Part shown: in pieces, positions 1 through 12,344 of the stretch | How positions within the stretch are numbered: the stretch's first letter is position 1 | Layout: each line of letters begins with the position of its first letter | From: Diadophis punctatus similis | Lineage: Eukaryota; Chordata; Lepidosauria; Squamata; Dipsadidae | DNA: 64,000 bases | Direction: 5' to 3' | NCBI GenBank assembly: GCA_023053685.1 | Contig: JALIGW010000003.1 | Span: 138,009,126-138,073,125 of the forward strand | The notes under the pieces: model-generated | Databases searched by the model: none | What the model saw: only the letters and a program-made list of their open reading frames with translations | What the model was told of the DNA's origin: nothing | Position numbers and translations under genes: made by a program

Positions 1-504
1 AAAATCTTGTCTATTTCCGCTATTATGCAATTCTGCTGTTATGCAGGGAACAGAGATCAAGTGGGACACAGTATTATGCTGATGTTCATTTGAAGATTAT
101 ATAGAGGATTAAATAAAGATTCTCATAAGTCAGAATTCTGTGCGGAGAGAGAGAGAGAGAGAGGAATTGAACTGACCAAGACTGAGCATGTAAATAAGTT
201 CCCAGAAACACTGCAGCAAAAAGATTATTTCAGTCTTTTATGTAAAGCAAGGGCAGAAATAATATGCTGCGCTTTAATAGATTAGGTGAAAAGCATGATT
301 GCATTTCAGACTAAGTCAAGAGGTCTAAGTAAGCCAAGTACCGTATTTTTCGGAGTATAGGACGCACCGGAGTATAGGACGCACCTAGATTTTAGAGGAG
401 GAAAACAAGGAAAAAAGTATTCTGAACCAAATGGTGTAGTAATATATTATTTAATAAAATACCAGTGTAGCAGAATACTTTTTACAACCATGTATACTTT
501 TTAC

Positions 505-675
505 AACCATGTACACTTTTTACAAACTTCAAACTTGACAGCTTTAAGACTTGTGGACTTCAACTCCCAGAATTCCTTCTCCAGTCATGCTAGCTCAGGA
601 ATGGGAGTTGAAGTCCACAAGTCTTAAAGCTGTCAAGTTTGAAGTTTGTAAAAAGTGTACATGGTTGTAAAAAGT
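505..675. repeat. Palindrome inside foldback copy A
   Basis: The left arm runs through ACTTTTTACAAACTTCAAAC and the 'gacttgtggacttcaactccc' motif; the right arm, from about 600, is its complement, including GTTTGAAGTTTGTAAAAAGT. The same motif recurs at 721-810 and 841-915. This motif is also the core of the many hAT MITEs in the window, so copy A seems to have absorbed MITE arms. Confidence 0.7.
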
Positions 676-1039
676 CTTGCCAAGTTTGAAGACCCTTGCA
701 CCCCTAACCCAGGGGTCTTTAAACTTGACAGCTTTAAGACTTGTGGACTTCAACTCCAATTCCTGAGCTAGCATGACTGGAGGAGGAATTCTGGGAGTTG
801 AAGTCCACAAGTTTGAAGACCCTTGCACCTCCTTGGCAAGTTTAAGACTTGTGGACTTCAACTCCCAGAATTCCTCCTCCAGTTATGCTAGCTAGAGTTG
901 AAGTCCACAAGTCCTCCCGGTCTCGCAGCCAATTCCCTCCTGAAGTTCAAGGGCTGCAACTTGAGCTGAGCAGATCTGCGGCGAAAGCGGCGGCTCCTGG
1001 TTTTCCCGGCCAAAGAGCGCTCGCTAGAGAAGAGCAGCT

Positions 1040-1395
1040 GAGGAAGCAGGCGAAGCGCGTCGGCAGGCAGGTGTTTTGGAAGCACCGAGGGCAGCACGCG
1101 CGTCCGGGATGCAACTCTCGCTTAGCCGGAAGCAGCGGGCGCAGCGAGTTCCGTCCCCACACGCGTCCCCGGCGCTTGCTGTGGCGACGCTGTTTTCTCC
1201 GAGACCTTTGTCTCGGAGAAGGAGCAGTAGACAAAGGTCTCGGAGAAAACAGCGTCGCCACAGCAAGCGCCGGGGACGCGCGTGAGGACGGGACTCGCTG
1301 CGCCCACTGCTGCCGGCTAAGCGAGAGGGGCATCCCGGACGCGCATGCTGCCCTCGGCGCTTCCAAGACACCTGCCTGCTGCCGTGCCTCGCCTG
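1040..1395. repeat. GC-rich long inverted repeat (foldback core of copy A)
   Basis: Two arms of roughly 165 bp (about 1040-1206 and 1232-1395) are near complements around a short centre at 1207-1231. The innermost part, including CAAAGGTCTCGGAGAAAACA and its complement, is perfect; the outer parts carry scattered mismatches. It would fold into a very long hairpin. Confidence 0.75.
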
Positions 1396-1980
1396 CTCGC
1401 ACGCCCGCTCGCTCGCAAGCGGGCAGCGGTGGGGATCGAAGCGGAGCGGTGGCACCTCGAAAGGACTGGGGTGCTAGATTTCATGCTAGCTCAGGAATGG
1501 GTGGCGGGGGCAAGCAGCGGTGGTGGCGGCGGCAAGCAACAGCGGGGATGGCGGGGGCAAGCAGCGGGGGGGGGCAAGCGGCGGTGGCGGAGGCAGCGGC
1601 GGGCGGCGGGGAAAACCTCCGAAGGGTGGGGGCTGGGGGGGGTTGGGGGCTGCATTCGGTGTATAGGACGCACCCACTTTTTGACCCCCTTTTTGGGAGT
1701 AAAAAGGTGCGTCCTATACTCCGAAAAATACGGTAAGTTTGAAGGTTCTGGATATGAGACAACCAGGTGGGAGGTCATGAAAGTTGTTTCTAGTGAACTA
1801 ATCCATTTTACTTTGTATGCCTTTATGGTCTAGGCTGCTAAGTCTATCAGCCAGGTATTTACTAGCTCTTCTCCATAGTGGCAGCTCATGAAAAATTTGC
1901 TACTCTTGAGGATTATGTTTATATACTCTAGCACTCCAGTAGTACTCAGCTCATCTACGCATAGTAATAAGAATCTTAAG

Positions 1981-2115
1981 CAGGGATGTCAAACTTGCGT
2001 CATCACAGCAGTGTCACGTGACATATCAGGACTTTTTCCCCCTTTGCTAAACTGGGTGTGGGTGTTGCCAGTGTGTGACGCATCCGGCCCGCGGGCCGTG
2101 AATTTGACAAACCTG
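1981..2115. mobile_element. hAT MITE (TIR CAGGGATGTCAAACT)
   Basis: The left end CAGGGATGTCAAACTTG mirrors the right end AATTTGACAAACCTG. The flanking 8-mers are ATCTTAAG (1973-1980) and GTCTTAAG (2116-2123), a 7/8 match expected of an aged hAT target duplication. The interior contains CGGCCCGCGGGCCG. The same family recurs at 61167-61281. Confidence 0.8.
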
Positions 2116-2654
2116 GTCTTAAGTGTAGGGGAAAATGTGTCAATTTAGGATCTTCTTAAGAGTCAGGGGAAAATGTGTCAATTTAGGATCAGAACAATGA
2201 AAAGAGGTAGGATCTGGTTCATACCAGTTGTTAGGATTAAAATTTTGGCTAAGTATGATTCTGTGGGCTCAGTTTCTGTGTTCTTGATTATTCATTTCTC
2301 TCCAGAGTCTGAGGTAGCCATGACACAAATCTGCTTGTTAAATAAATCTCATCTGTTTAAGGTTTTGACGGCCCTAGTGGTCTGCATATGGTCTTTGAAC
2401 ATCTTTATCTACCTCCTGTTGAATTTAATTGGCACTGTTATTGAAAACTGGCAGCACTTTCCTAGCTGATTCTAGCTGATTATATTATTTCTTTCTTAAT
2501 GATACAGGTAACTGATACTTATCCTGCTCTGGCCAGACTTACAAGCTAAGTCTAATTGTAATTTGCCATCATGTTCATATAAAGTGTATTTAGAATGTCT
2601 GAAATATGATTGTGTATTTTAATGACTAGTGGTTAATGCTTTTTTGATCATACT

Positions 2655-2818
2655 GTGTGTGTGAGAGAGAGAGAGGGAAGAGAGAGGGAGGAGAGAGAGG
2701 GGAGGAGGAGGGAGAGAGAAAGAAAGAAAGAAAAAGGAAGGAAGAAAGAAAAGAAAAGAGAGGAGAGGGAAGGGAAGGGAAAGGGAAAACGAAAAGAAAA
2801 AAGAAAAGAAAAAAAGGC
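2655..2818. repeat. Purine-rich low-complexity tract
   Basis: A GA/GAAA/GGA run on the + strand with no pyrimidine interruptions of note. The open frames across it are low-complexity translations and not genes. Confidence 0.9.
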
Positions 2819-3808
2819 TTGTACTTCTGGCACTAATCCTTACACTCCACAAAATAGCAGATATCAAAATCATAATCAGCAGGGACTTATCATTGTTTAT
2901 AATCATTTTCATTTCATAACATTCACATGCATTTGTATATGTTCATGGCTGAAAGTTTCTCTGAGGAAACTAATTTTTTAAATATTTAGTTAATGAACTG
3001 ACATTTATATTTCCTCAATTCTTAGGCTCCTCTTTAGCTGCCGCTTACAAATATTTTAACTGCTACCTTTATATCTTTATCTTGCATAATGTGGTATTTT
3101 ATGCTTCATCTTTCTGAACTGTAAAACAAAATGAAACTAACTATATTTTACCTTCCATTTGTTACCATTTTTTGTATAATTTTTAGTTGTTGTTTTACTA
3201 TGATAATCCTTTTGAAAGTAACTTGATTGAGATAGTGGAGAAAAACCCCTTGTTTTAAAAGGCACTTCTTTCATTTGCAAAATAATCATCCCGATTCTAT
3301 TCTATCAGTAGCCTTTTGCCTTATTTAGCAGTAATTGCATATCACCATGGCCATTTGTGCATAAGAATTCATCAGTTCATGCACTCTATAAAGTGGACTG
3401 TAGTTCGTGAAAGCTAATGCCATAATGTACAAACTCTGTGCTGATTGGAAATCAAAAGAGTTGTTTAAATGCATATTACCAAAAGATTCCTGAAGGTTTT
3501 TTTGAAATTCTGAAGTAAATGGAACAACTTAATTTAACAGAAGCTGTCAGTTGTTATTTGAAATAAGACTTTTCAACATTTTATATTTCATTCAGTATGT
3601 TAATACATGAAAACCAAATTAACCCCAGGAAATCACACTGTCTAACTCATCATTACTGATTAAAATTGCCTTCTACTGCTTAATCACTTGAATAGATTAA
3701 ACTATCAGTTAAAGAATCTTTCATACACCTGACAAAGTTTACCTTGTATTTTATTCATAATGTTATGAATGTTTAGGAAATTTGTCTCTTTTAATTCAGT
3801 GTAAACTA

Positions 3809-5155
3809 CCATATTTTTCGGAGTATAGGACGCACCTTTTTACTCCCCAAAAGAGGGTCAAAAACTGGGTGCGTCTTATACTCTGAATGTAGCCCCCACC
3901 CACCCACCTGCCAGCCTGCCACTTAGCCAGGGGAGGAAAGCGTTTTCAGGCGGCAGCACTGCGATCCCCTCCCCGATTCCCAAAATGGGGCGTGCAACCG
4001 GCGCTGCCCGCAGCGGAAACGCGATGCTCTTCTTTGCCGAGAAGGACCGTCAATCAGCCATCTCCAGGGAGCCACCCCCGTCCTTAGGAGGTAGCAGCCC
4101 CTTTAAGAGTGAGGGAGCTTTTTTATTTTTTATTTCCCTCCTTCTAGCCTGAACCGGCCGATCGCGAGCCCGCCGGCAGTGACAGCGCGCCGCAGACGTT
4201 CGCGGAGGGGAGGTGATTGTTTGCCACCGCCACGCAGGTATGTGAGTCGCCCAGGGGTCAGCCGCACCTCGGGTTGGAGGGTCCTTGTCCTGCTGCTGCC
4301 CCAAGGAAGCTGCGGAGCTGAAGAAGCCTCCACCCATCTGCCAGCTCGCCACTCAGCCTTTTGGAATCGGGAAGGGGATCGCAGCGCTGCCGCCTGAAAA
4401 CGCTTTCCTCCCCAGGCTGAGTGGCGAGCTGGCAGGTGGGTGGAGGCTTCTTCAGCTCCGCAGCTTCCTTGGGGCAGCAGCAGGACAAGGACCCTCCAAC
4501 CCGAGGTGCGGCTGACCCCCGGGAGACACACATACCTGCGCGGCGGCGGCGGTGGCAAGCGATCCCATCCCCTCCACGAACGTCTGTGGCGTGCTGACAC
4601 TGCTGGCCGGCTCGCGATCAGCCGGCTCAGGCTGGAAGGAGGGAAATAAAAAATAAAAAAGCTCCTTCACTCTTAAAGGGGCGGCTGCCTCCTGAGGACG
4701 GGGGTGGCTCCCTAGAGGTGGCTGATTGAGGGTCCTTCTCAGGCAGAGACCCCCGCGGCAGCAGGGGCTGCAATGCAATGCTCTGAGCGGCGTGCAAAAA
4801 ACTTCCTCCAATTTTGGAATCGGGGAAGGAAGTGTTTTCGGGCTGCAGTTTTTTTGCTTCTGCAATCATTTTTCTCCCCATTCCAAAAACAGGGCAAACG
4901 GTGGGGTGTCCATAGAAACCCCACCAAAGCCAGCAGATTTATTTCAAAGAGAGGGAGGGAGGAAGAGAGGGGGGAGGGAGAGGGAGAGGGAGGGGAAGGG
5001 GGGGGAGAGAGAGAGAGAGAGGAGGGGGGCATACCACAGTCACTTGCTAAAGTATTGAATGCTAGGTATGGCAGAATTATTTTTTTCTTGTTTTGCTCCC
5101 CCAAAATTAAGGTGCGTCCTATATTCCGGTGCGTCCTATACTCCGAAAAATACGG
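3809..5155. mobile_element. TA-flanked foldback DNA transposon, copy B
   Basis: It has the same termini as copy A (CCATATTTTTCGGAGTATAG at the left, the complement ending at 5155) and TA at both flanks (3807-3808 and 5156-5157). The interior is unrelated in sequence to that of copy A, yet is again a GC-rich foldback. A second internal terminus-like motif (GGTGCGTCCTATATTCCG) lies at 5111-5128. No transposase frame is present. A GA-rich tract occupies 4950-5022. Confidence 0.75.
4054..4715. repeat. About 300-bp-arm inverted repeat (core of copy B)
   Basis: Left arm about 4054-4358 and right arm about 4405-4715 are close complements: for example TTTTTTATTTTTTATTTCCC at 4110-4129 is mirrored by GGGAAATAAAAAATAAAAAA near 4642-4661, and GGTCCTTGTCCTGCTGCTGC pairs with GCAGCAGCAGGACAAGGACC. 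Small indels separate the arms. Confidence 0.8.
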
Positions 5156-6074
5156 TATGCATGTTTTGTTTTCCAAGGTTTAGGAGCCAAGAATCTTTTG
5201 GAAAAGCTCCATAACTGTATCAATTATTTTCTATCTGTATATATTATAAAATCTATGTCTCCACTATGATACACTGACAAAAAAGAAATGATATTCTTAC
5301 ATAAAAGAAAAGACCCTTAAAATGTTAGTTAATATTTCAATTTAATTAATGCAAACAATTGTGACATAATTGTGACTCATATTTAGAACTTCCATATATT
5401 ATTACTTAAGTATAGAATTGCAGAATGTGTTTAAAAAACAATTTGAAATGTGGGAATATTAATTTTTCCTGTTTAAAAGGATTTGCTTTTCCATATATAT
5501 TCTGATATGGATCTCTATTTAACAATTAGATCCTGCTCTTTATTTAGGCAACTGTAACTTTATTAGGTGGCTACTAGGAACCTGGCATTTTCAGTTAATG
5601 ATTCTCATTTTCTGAAAAGTCTTTCTTAGGAATGATGGCTTTTTTTCTGAGTATACATACATGAAATATTTTGGTAACTTTCCTTTTTGAAAAAAAGAAT
5701 CAGAAAGCTCATATTGCATAGCTAACCAAAAAGAATGTTAATATCTGTTGCTCCCATTAGGTTAAAACGAACCCTGATTTTAATGTTATTGAATCTAGCT
5801 ATTTATTTAGCACAGTGCATTTTTATTGCTTATATACATGCAAAGGAGGAAAATGCTTTCCTGTTAAGACTAGTTCATAATTTTTCCTTGTAGGGTTATT
5901 AAAAAACCATGATTATTGATAATTTTAAAGATAAAAGCAAAATAAACAGTTTTTGAAACTAATACCTACTCAGCAGTGCTTTAAGTTGAACAGCATTTTA
6001 TATTTTGTTAAGCTAAAGGTAACTGAAAGATCACACATTCTTTAGGTCTGTATTTTCACCCCCTTCTTCTACAG

Positions 6075-6151
6075 AATGTGGTATGTTCTCTGATACTACA
6101 GCTCTTAGCAGCTTGCTTTCAGCTTGGGAGCAGGACTCGAAGGAAGGGATT
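6075..6151 (+). other. Possible unassigned exon in DTNBP1 intron
   Basis: A 77-base segment is preceded by a strong polypyrimidine tract and acceptor (TTTTCACCCCCTTCTTCTACAG, 6053-6074) and followed by the consensus donor GTAAGT (6152-6157). Two of the three + frames are open. One of them reads CGMFSDTTALSS and continues to a phase-0 end; it does not match dysbindin as I know it. It could be an alternative DTNBP1 exon, an exon of an overlapping transcript, or a pseudo-exon. No RNA evidence is available here. Confidence 0.3.
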
Positions 6152-7769
6152 GTAAGTCTTCATTTTCTGTGAATGATTAATTGAAAAATGGTATATCATT
6201 TTTTGAGAAGGCAGAATGGATATATAGAATCCTTCTCCTTTTTTTAGATTGGAAAAGATGCACATCACTAGAGCTGCTCGGTAATTGGATGTTTCACCTG
6301 ATCAGTATTGTGCTTCTGTTTACTTGCCCGTTCCTTCTGTTATGTTTTCTTCAGGAACCATGGCAAATAATCAGTGTAATTATTGTAGGCGAAAGTTTAT
6401 TAAATTATATGAAAGCTTGTCATATATTAAGCTAGTGTTAGACTCCAATTGAAAGTGTAAATATATTTTTAAGCTTTTAAAAACTGCCTTAATTGTAGCC
6501 TGTATTCTGACATTAGACATTGGTTTTATGTAACTAAAGCTGAATAAAATGGGAAAATGTATAATAAAGGGAAAAGAGGGTTCCGTAATGACAAAATGAA
6601 TTTCATTAATAGAACGCCCATAAATCTAGGCTAATCATGATGCAAATTATGTATTAATATAAATTTATATTCCTGTATGTGAAATAAGATCTGTTTAATA
6701 ATTATATAAAGAAAATCTTATTAGTGCTAGACATGACTGATTCATTAAAGAACTGTACTGGACCCAATAATCAGAAATAATCTATTTCTGTTAAATTGTA
6801 TTTTAAGGCTACTTAATGGCATTGTTTTAGTATGCTGGAGGGCTTTTTTGGATTTAGTAGCTGTAAAATAGCTTGGATCTGGTAATTCATAACCATTTTT
6901 CATGGCAACATGGTATATAAATGAAATGCTTGCTTCTCGTAGTGTGGTCTGTGTTAAGTACAGTGCTAGGAAAGTCCTTGTTTTGTATATGAATATTTCC
7001 TCCCATGCTCAGAGCTGAGCCACAGTCAGAATTGCCTTTCAAGTGATCTATTGGAATGGGGTCATTAAAAAAAGATACATTTTATAAATGCATAAGCAAG
7101 ACTAAAGGTTGACCTAAGCTGGATATGTCATCTTTCTGTAGATAATATTTTAATGCAATCAATACTATAGTGGATAGCATTTTCAGGCAACAGCTATCAA
7201 GAGCAATAAATGTATAGACTTCCTCAGGGTTTTTTCTAATGGCATTTGATGGTGTAATTTCAAAATGCAAAAATAATTTACCATGAATTATTTAATCACT
7301 TAAACATATAGTACTGGTAAATTTTCTCATGACCAAAAGTCACATTTTGAATTATTCCTAATCATTTAGATTTATTTTTAGTTTCATTGTAACATTTTTA
7401 TGTAGCAGAAGATAAACTGCCATATGTTATATTCAGTTATTTATTAATGCAGCTGAGTATGCTGCTCAGTTCCAAAAAAGATTATTGTTTAGGTGGGGTA
7501 AGTCAATAAGTCTAAAATGTAGAATTGAAATATACACAAATTTAGTACCTCACTGGACAAAATGCGGAGAAAGAAAGTATTTTGTCAAGCAGCCAAGGGG
7601 AAAACATAGAAAGGGCTTATATACAGTACACTGACTGTCAACATTTGTCTAGTTCATGTGGTCTATTGGGAGATAGCAGTCAAAGAGGGGCAAATATAAT
7701 CTTAGCAAATTTGCTGTTTAACAGTTCCTACAGAACAAATCTCCCAATATTCAGTTAAAGCATCTATAT

Positions 7770-7858
7770 CAGTGTTTCCCAACCTTGGGAATGCTGGCTG
7801 GGGAATTCTGGGAGTTGAAGTCCAGATATCTTCAAGTTGCCAAGGTTGGGAAACACTG
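7770..7858. mobile_element. hAT MITE with perfect 8-bp TSD
   Basis: Ends CAGTGTTTCCCAACCTTG / complement, flanked on both sides by ATCTATAT (7762-7769 and 7859-7866). The left half is shortened relative to the full palindromic relative at 31038-31173. Confidence 0.9.
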
Positions 7859-8756
7859 ATCTATATTTTGATTTGAATTCTTAGCTTCTTGTTTTACTCT
7901 TGATTTCACAAGAGAACAGATCCACCCACACATCTTTGTAGGTATTATTCTGTATGTCCTTTGGAAGTTATACATGGCAATTCTGTTAATTATTTTTCTT
8001 GGGGCTTGCCTTCCAAATTCCTCCCCATCCTTCTGAATCTGCACCAAATTCTCTGGGTCTCTTTTATAAAATGCAGTGTCTAGAACTAGATGCCACGTTT
8101 CAATTTTGGTCTAACCATGGAACTATTGAGGTATGGGCACAAGAGTAGTGTTAATGTAGCCCATTTGCGGTGCTCATAATTACATCCTATTTGAAGTGTT
8201 CTTCGCAATTGCTGCAAAAACTGAGTAATGAATAAAACAAATTGAACTCTATTACTGACAATCTGGACTCAATCTTGCTCTGATTATTAGATAGGGTAGT
8301 TTTTTTAAAAAAAAAATCAAAATGGAGTGTAGTCCTTTCTGATTTCTGTCCATACATGTTTCAGAGGGCACAAAGATCGATGGTTAGAGATCCATGGTCT
8401 TACATTAGAGAAATGAAAGCTAAAGCTGAGAACCTGGTGGATACATTCCTATTAGACCATTACTTTTAGATCCAATTTGGACATGCTTCTAAAGTATGAA
8501 TTGTAAAAGCATGCTGAAAGTTTAATAAACTTTATTAAATATTTAGCACAGATGCTTGATCCCAGTGCTTCTATACGACATTATAAATACAAAGAACTTT
8601 GAAGTGCCCGTAACTGTGTCAATCGTGATTGCATGAAGCCTGAAGAAAGTGGGTGGATGGAGAACTGTGTGCACATAACACAATATTAATTTCTGTACTT
8701 TTTTGTGAGGGTTCATAAATATATGCAGATAATGACAGAGTGAATACTATTAGCTC

Positions 8757-9700
8757 AGTTAGTAGGGATAGCCCAGTACTCTTCAACATCTTCATCAGTG
8801 ACTTGGACGAGGGGATAGATGGGGAACTCATCAAATTTGCAGATGACATCAAACTAGCAGGAATAGCCAACACTCCAGAAGATAGGCTTAAGATACAGAA
8901 GGATCTTGACAGACTTGAACATTGGGCGCTATCTAACAAAATGAAATTTAATGGTGCAAAAAAGTTCTACATTTAGGCAAGAAAAACAAAATTCACAGGT
9001 ATAGTATATATGGTACCCTGCTCAATAGTAGTAACTGTGAGAGGGATCTTGGAGTCCTAGTGGACAACCATTTAAATATGAGCCAGCAGTGTGTGCAGCA
9101 GCTGCCAAAAAAGCCAACACAGTTCTAGGCTGCATAAACAGAGTGATAGAATCAAGATCACGTGAAGTGTTAATACCACTTTATAATGCCTTGGTAAGGC
9201 CACACTTGGAATATTGCATTCAGTTTTGGTCGCCATGTTGCAAAAAGGATGTTGAGACTCTAGAAAGAGTGCAGAGAAGAGCAACAAAGATGATTAGGGG
9301 ACTGGAGGTTAAAACACATGAACGGTTGCAGGAACTGGGTATATCTAGTTTAATGAAAAGAAGGACTAGGGGAGACATGATAGCAGTGTTCCAATATCTC
9401 AGGGGTTGCCAAAAAGAAGAAGGAGTCATGCTACTCCCCAAAGCACCTGAGGGCAGGACAAGAAGCAATGGGTGGAAACTAATCAAGGAGAGAAGCAACT
9501 TAGAACTAAGGAGAAATTTCCTGACAGAACAATTACTCAGTGGAAGAGCTTGCCTCCAGAAGTTGTGGGTGCTCCAACACTGGACGTTTTAGAGAAGATG
9601 TTGGATAACCATTTGTCTGAAGTGGTGTAGGGTTTTCTGCCTAAGCAGGGGGTTGGACTAGAAGATCTCCAAGGTCCCTTCCAAGTCTGTTATTCTATTT
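8757..9700 (+). pseudogene. CR1 LINE ORF2, 5'-truncated and frameshifted
   Basis: The first part (to 8976) encodes the end of a reverse transcriptase with LFNIFISDLDEG and the FADD catalytic motif; after a frame break the second part (9089-9592) encodes the CR1 thumb and C-terminal region with RPHLEYCIQFW and RRATKMIRGL. The 3' end carries the conserved CR1 tail (GGTTGGACTAGAAGATCTCC, 9650-9669) and short ATTCTAT repeats. CR1 elements are retrotransposed by target priming and usually 5'-truncated, as here. It is dead: one clear frameshift and no N-terminal endonuclease. Confidence 0.9.
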
Positions 9701-9926
9701 CTATATAACAGAATAACAGATGTCAGAGCGATAATATATTTCAGTGCTTTGTTTTCTCTGAGGGAAGGCTTACAGCCATGTCAACATTCATTACTTCAAT
9801 CCTTAAATTGACAGAAAAGCATGTCAGTATAAATTGCACTACCCCAATGACCAGTCCCTATTCTCTATCAGGTAAGAGACAAAAGACTGTCGCTATCCTA
9901 ACACTTTTAATGTGGGACAGGTTAAG

Positions 9927-10072
9927 CAGGGGTGGCCAAACTATGGTTCTTTGAGGACCTGTGGACTTCAACTCCCAGAATTCCTGAGCCATCCATGCAT
10001 GCATGGCTAGCTCAGGAACTCTGGGAGTTGAAGTCCACAGGTCTTCAAAGAACCATAGTTTGGCCACCCCTG
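9927..10072. mobile_element. Palindromic hAT MITE
   Basis: Ends CAGGGGTGGCCAAACTATGG / complement, the arms meeting near 10000. Both flanks contain GGTTAAG (offset by one base), consistent with an aged target duplication. Confidence 0.8.
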
Positions 10073-12097
10073 GGTTAAGGAAAGCAAACCTTCACCAGTT
10101 GCTCTCCCTAATGTGAGCTGGAGTTGGGACGATGCAGGTTTGATAATTGTCAAAAGTCTGCTTTGGAGGAAGAGTTTTGCACTGATACATTCAGCTTATA
10201 GTTTGTTTCCTTTTGGATTCAAGTTTAATTCTATTCTGGATCAAACCATCTTTAGAAGAAGCCTAAAAAACAACAACGAGGAAGGATTGTTATATGGTGT
10301 AGTGGAAAGGAACAATTACAATATGCCTTAATAGCAATATTAATTTTTTAAAAATAAAAGAGGCACTCCAGTGTCAAAATTGCAGTGTTGTTCTACTTAA
10401 AGATGATACCATAAATTTAGAAGAGATTTTATGATGATATCTTGAGGTGGGAGGGAGAAGCTTGTGGGGTATGTATAAATTTCAAAGGATTAAGTGCCAT
10501 TATGTCAGTGTTGACTCTGAGCAACCACGGAGGTGGATTACCTCCCTGGCAGTCTTTTTGTCACTTGTTTCCTTAGATCTTCCAATGGTGCCCCCATCAT
10601 CTCTCTAACTGAATCCATCCAGAACCAGAGAAGGTTCTCATCTTTATTTTGTTTTACTTTTGCCTTTCCCAGTATTACAGTTTTCTCCAGAAAGCTAGGT
10701 TTTTACATAGTGTATCCAAATTTGAATCTGGTAATTTGTGCCTTAAATGAGAACTATGGGTTGATTTGTTTGATGATCCATTTATTTGTTTTCTTGGCTG
10801 TCTATGGTATTCTCAGGGGTTTTCTCCATTGAGGTTTGAAAGGAAAAGTTACTGTATTCTGTGGTTTTAGTAACTTTGGAACTGAATTATAATGCTTTTT
10901 GTATACTTGGCTTTGGTGTCATCCTGTACCATCAATCCCTCCTCCCTGAAAGAATGCTGGAAAAGATGCACCTAATGAGTTGAATAATCAAGCCAGAACA
11001 CTTGCTAGAGTTTTCACCGTAAGAATTATTTAGACCGCTAATGGGCTTTCAAAAGTCTTGTGTTTTCCAGAAAGTGTTTTATGCAATTTAAATTAGCAGC
11101 TGAACCATGTATTAGTTGTGATCTTTAATTGGGCTGTAGTAAGTTACTGTATTCCTTTCTTGACATAATACTTTACTATTTTCTATTACGCCTAGTTACT
11201 GGAATATGAAGAATCATATCAATAATAATCAATCAAAAATTGGAACACTATGTACAGAACTGATTTTGTATCAGGAAAATGTAATATTCATTTTTTTGCT
11301 ACCTTTTAACACACTGTTCTGTCATGCCAGTGGGATTTGAGAATGACTAAAAAAAAGTAAAACATTATTATAGTATTGAATGTAATATCAGAATTAGCCA
11401 GTGATTCTATTTATAAATGTAGAAACTGATAATTCCAGATTAAGGGAAAAAACAAAGATTGTCATGTTCCACATCTATGGAATCTCCTAACTACTATATG
11501 AATATAGTTGTTTTAAAGAAAGTATATTCCATGGCCAAAAATATTTTTAATTATATCCTGCTACGTTATAAACTAGATGTTTCCTCTTCAAAGGTAAATT
11601 AGTAAGTAAATTCATTGCTGTAACCACATATTGTAGTAAATAATATATTATGAAATATAATAAAAACAGTAAAATAGTAATATTGTAAAGTAAAATAATA
11701 AAAATAGCAAAAATAGAAATGTAAAAAGGTTACAGCAAGATAAAACCAAAGCTACAGCTAAGAACTTAAATTTCTTTCTAGGTTTCAGTGTCAGCAGAGC
11801 AAATACAACAGTTCAATTTTTCGAGGTTGATCAGTTGAATTCACTTACCATCAATAATTTGGCCCTGATCCCATTTTAAATGGGATAGTGGAGGATATAA
11901 AGGATAATGCCCACTACTTTATTGACAGTACAGGCATTGTTTGACACCTTGCTTGCAAAATCTCCTTTTGATCGTGTGGTTAGCAGATAAAGAGATGCTA
12001 AAATCCCTTCCAGGGAAGCACTAACTTTACTTGTGAGCTCAGTTGAGAATACTCACATTCACTTTTAATTGTTGTTTTAAAGGCCTTACCTACTTAT

Positions 12098-12330
12098 ATA
12101 GCAATAGCAATAGCACTTAGACTTACATACCACTCCATAGTGGTTAACAGCACTTTCTGAGCGGTTTACAAATGTCAGCATATTGCCCCCAACAATCTGG
12201 ATCCTCATTTTACTGAACTAAGAAGGATGGAAGGCTGAATCAACCTTGAGCTGGTCAGGATTGAACTCAAGAATGTGGGCAGAGTTTGCTTGCAACACTG
12301 CATTCTAACCACTGTGTCACCGCAGCTTAT
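12098..12330 (-). mobile_element. tRNA-derived SINE, degraded
   Basis: Reverse-oriented copy of the SINE at 44364-44605: it starts at the (GCAATA) tail, contains the complement of the ACCCAGATTGTTGGGGGCAA block, and ends near the tRNA-like head at about 12320. Confidence 0.75.
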
Positions 12331-12344
12331 ATATGAATCTGCCA

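Larger units (their letters stand above)
341..1733. mobile_element. TA-flanked foldback DNA transposon, copy A
   Basis: The ends are inverted repeats: CCGTATTTTTCGGAGTATAG at 341-360 and its complement ending at 1733. Each end abuts a TA (339-340 and 1734-1735), as expected for Tc1/mariner or pogo-type insertion. A second, subterminal copy of the GTATAGGACGCACC motif sits near 363-384 and 1659-1675. The interior has no credible transposase; it is built from nested palindromes and a GC-rich foldback. The long frames crossing it (for example 849-1736) are compositional accidents. A non-autonomous element is the best reading; the superfamily is inferred from the TA duplication only. Confidence 0.75.

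Noticed and set aside
849..1833. Overlapping GC-rich open frames of 140-295 residues
   Set aside because: They lie inside the foldback transposon, appear on both strands because of the palindrome, and encode low-complexity Arg/Gly/Ala text with no domain.
2655..2981. 108-residue frame rich in R, E and K
   Set aside because: Translation of a purine-rich simple repeat.
4050..4881. Cluster of open frames on both strands
   Set aside because: Mirror translations of the copy B inverted repeat; the same peptide (RTSGWRVLVLLLPQ) appears from both strands.
6181..6435. 84-residue hydrophobic frame after the candidate exon
   Set aside because: Uses an arbitrary start, has no splice support and no recognisable family; AT-rich chance frame.
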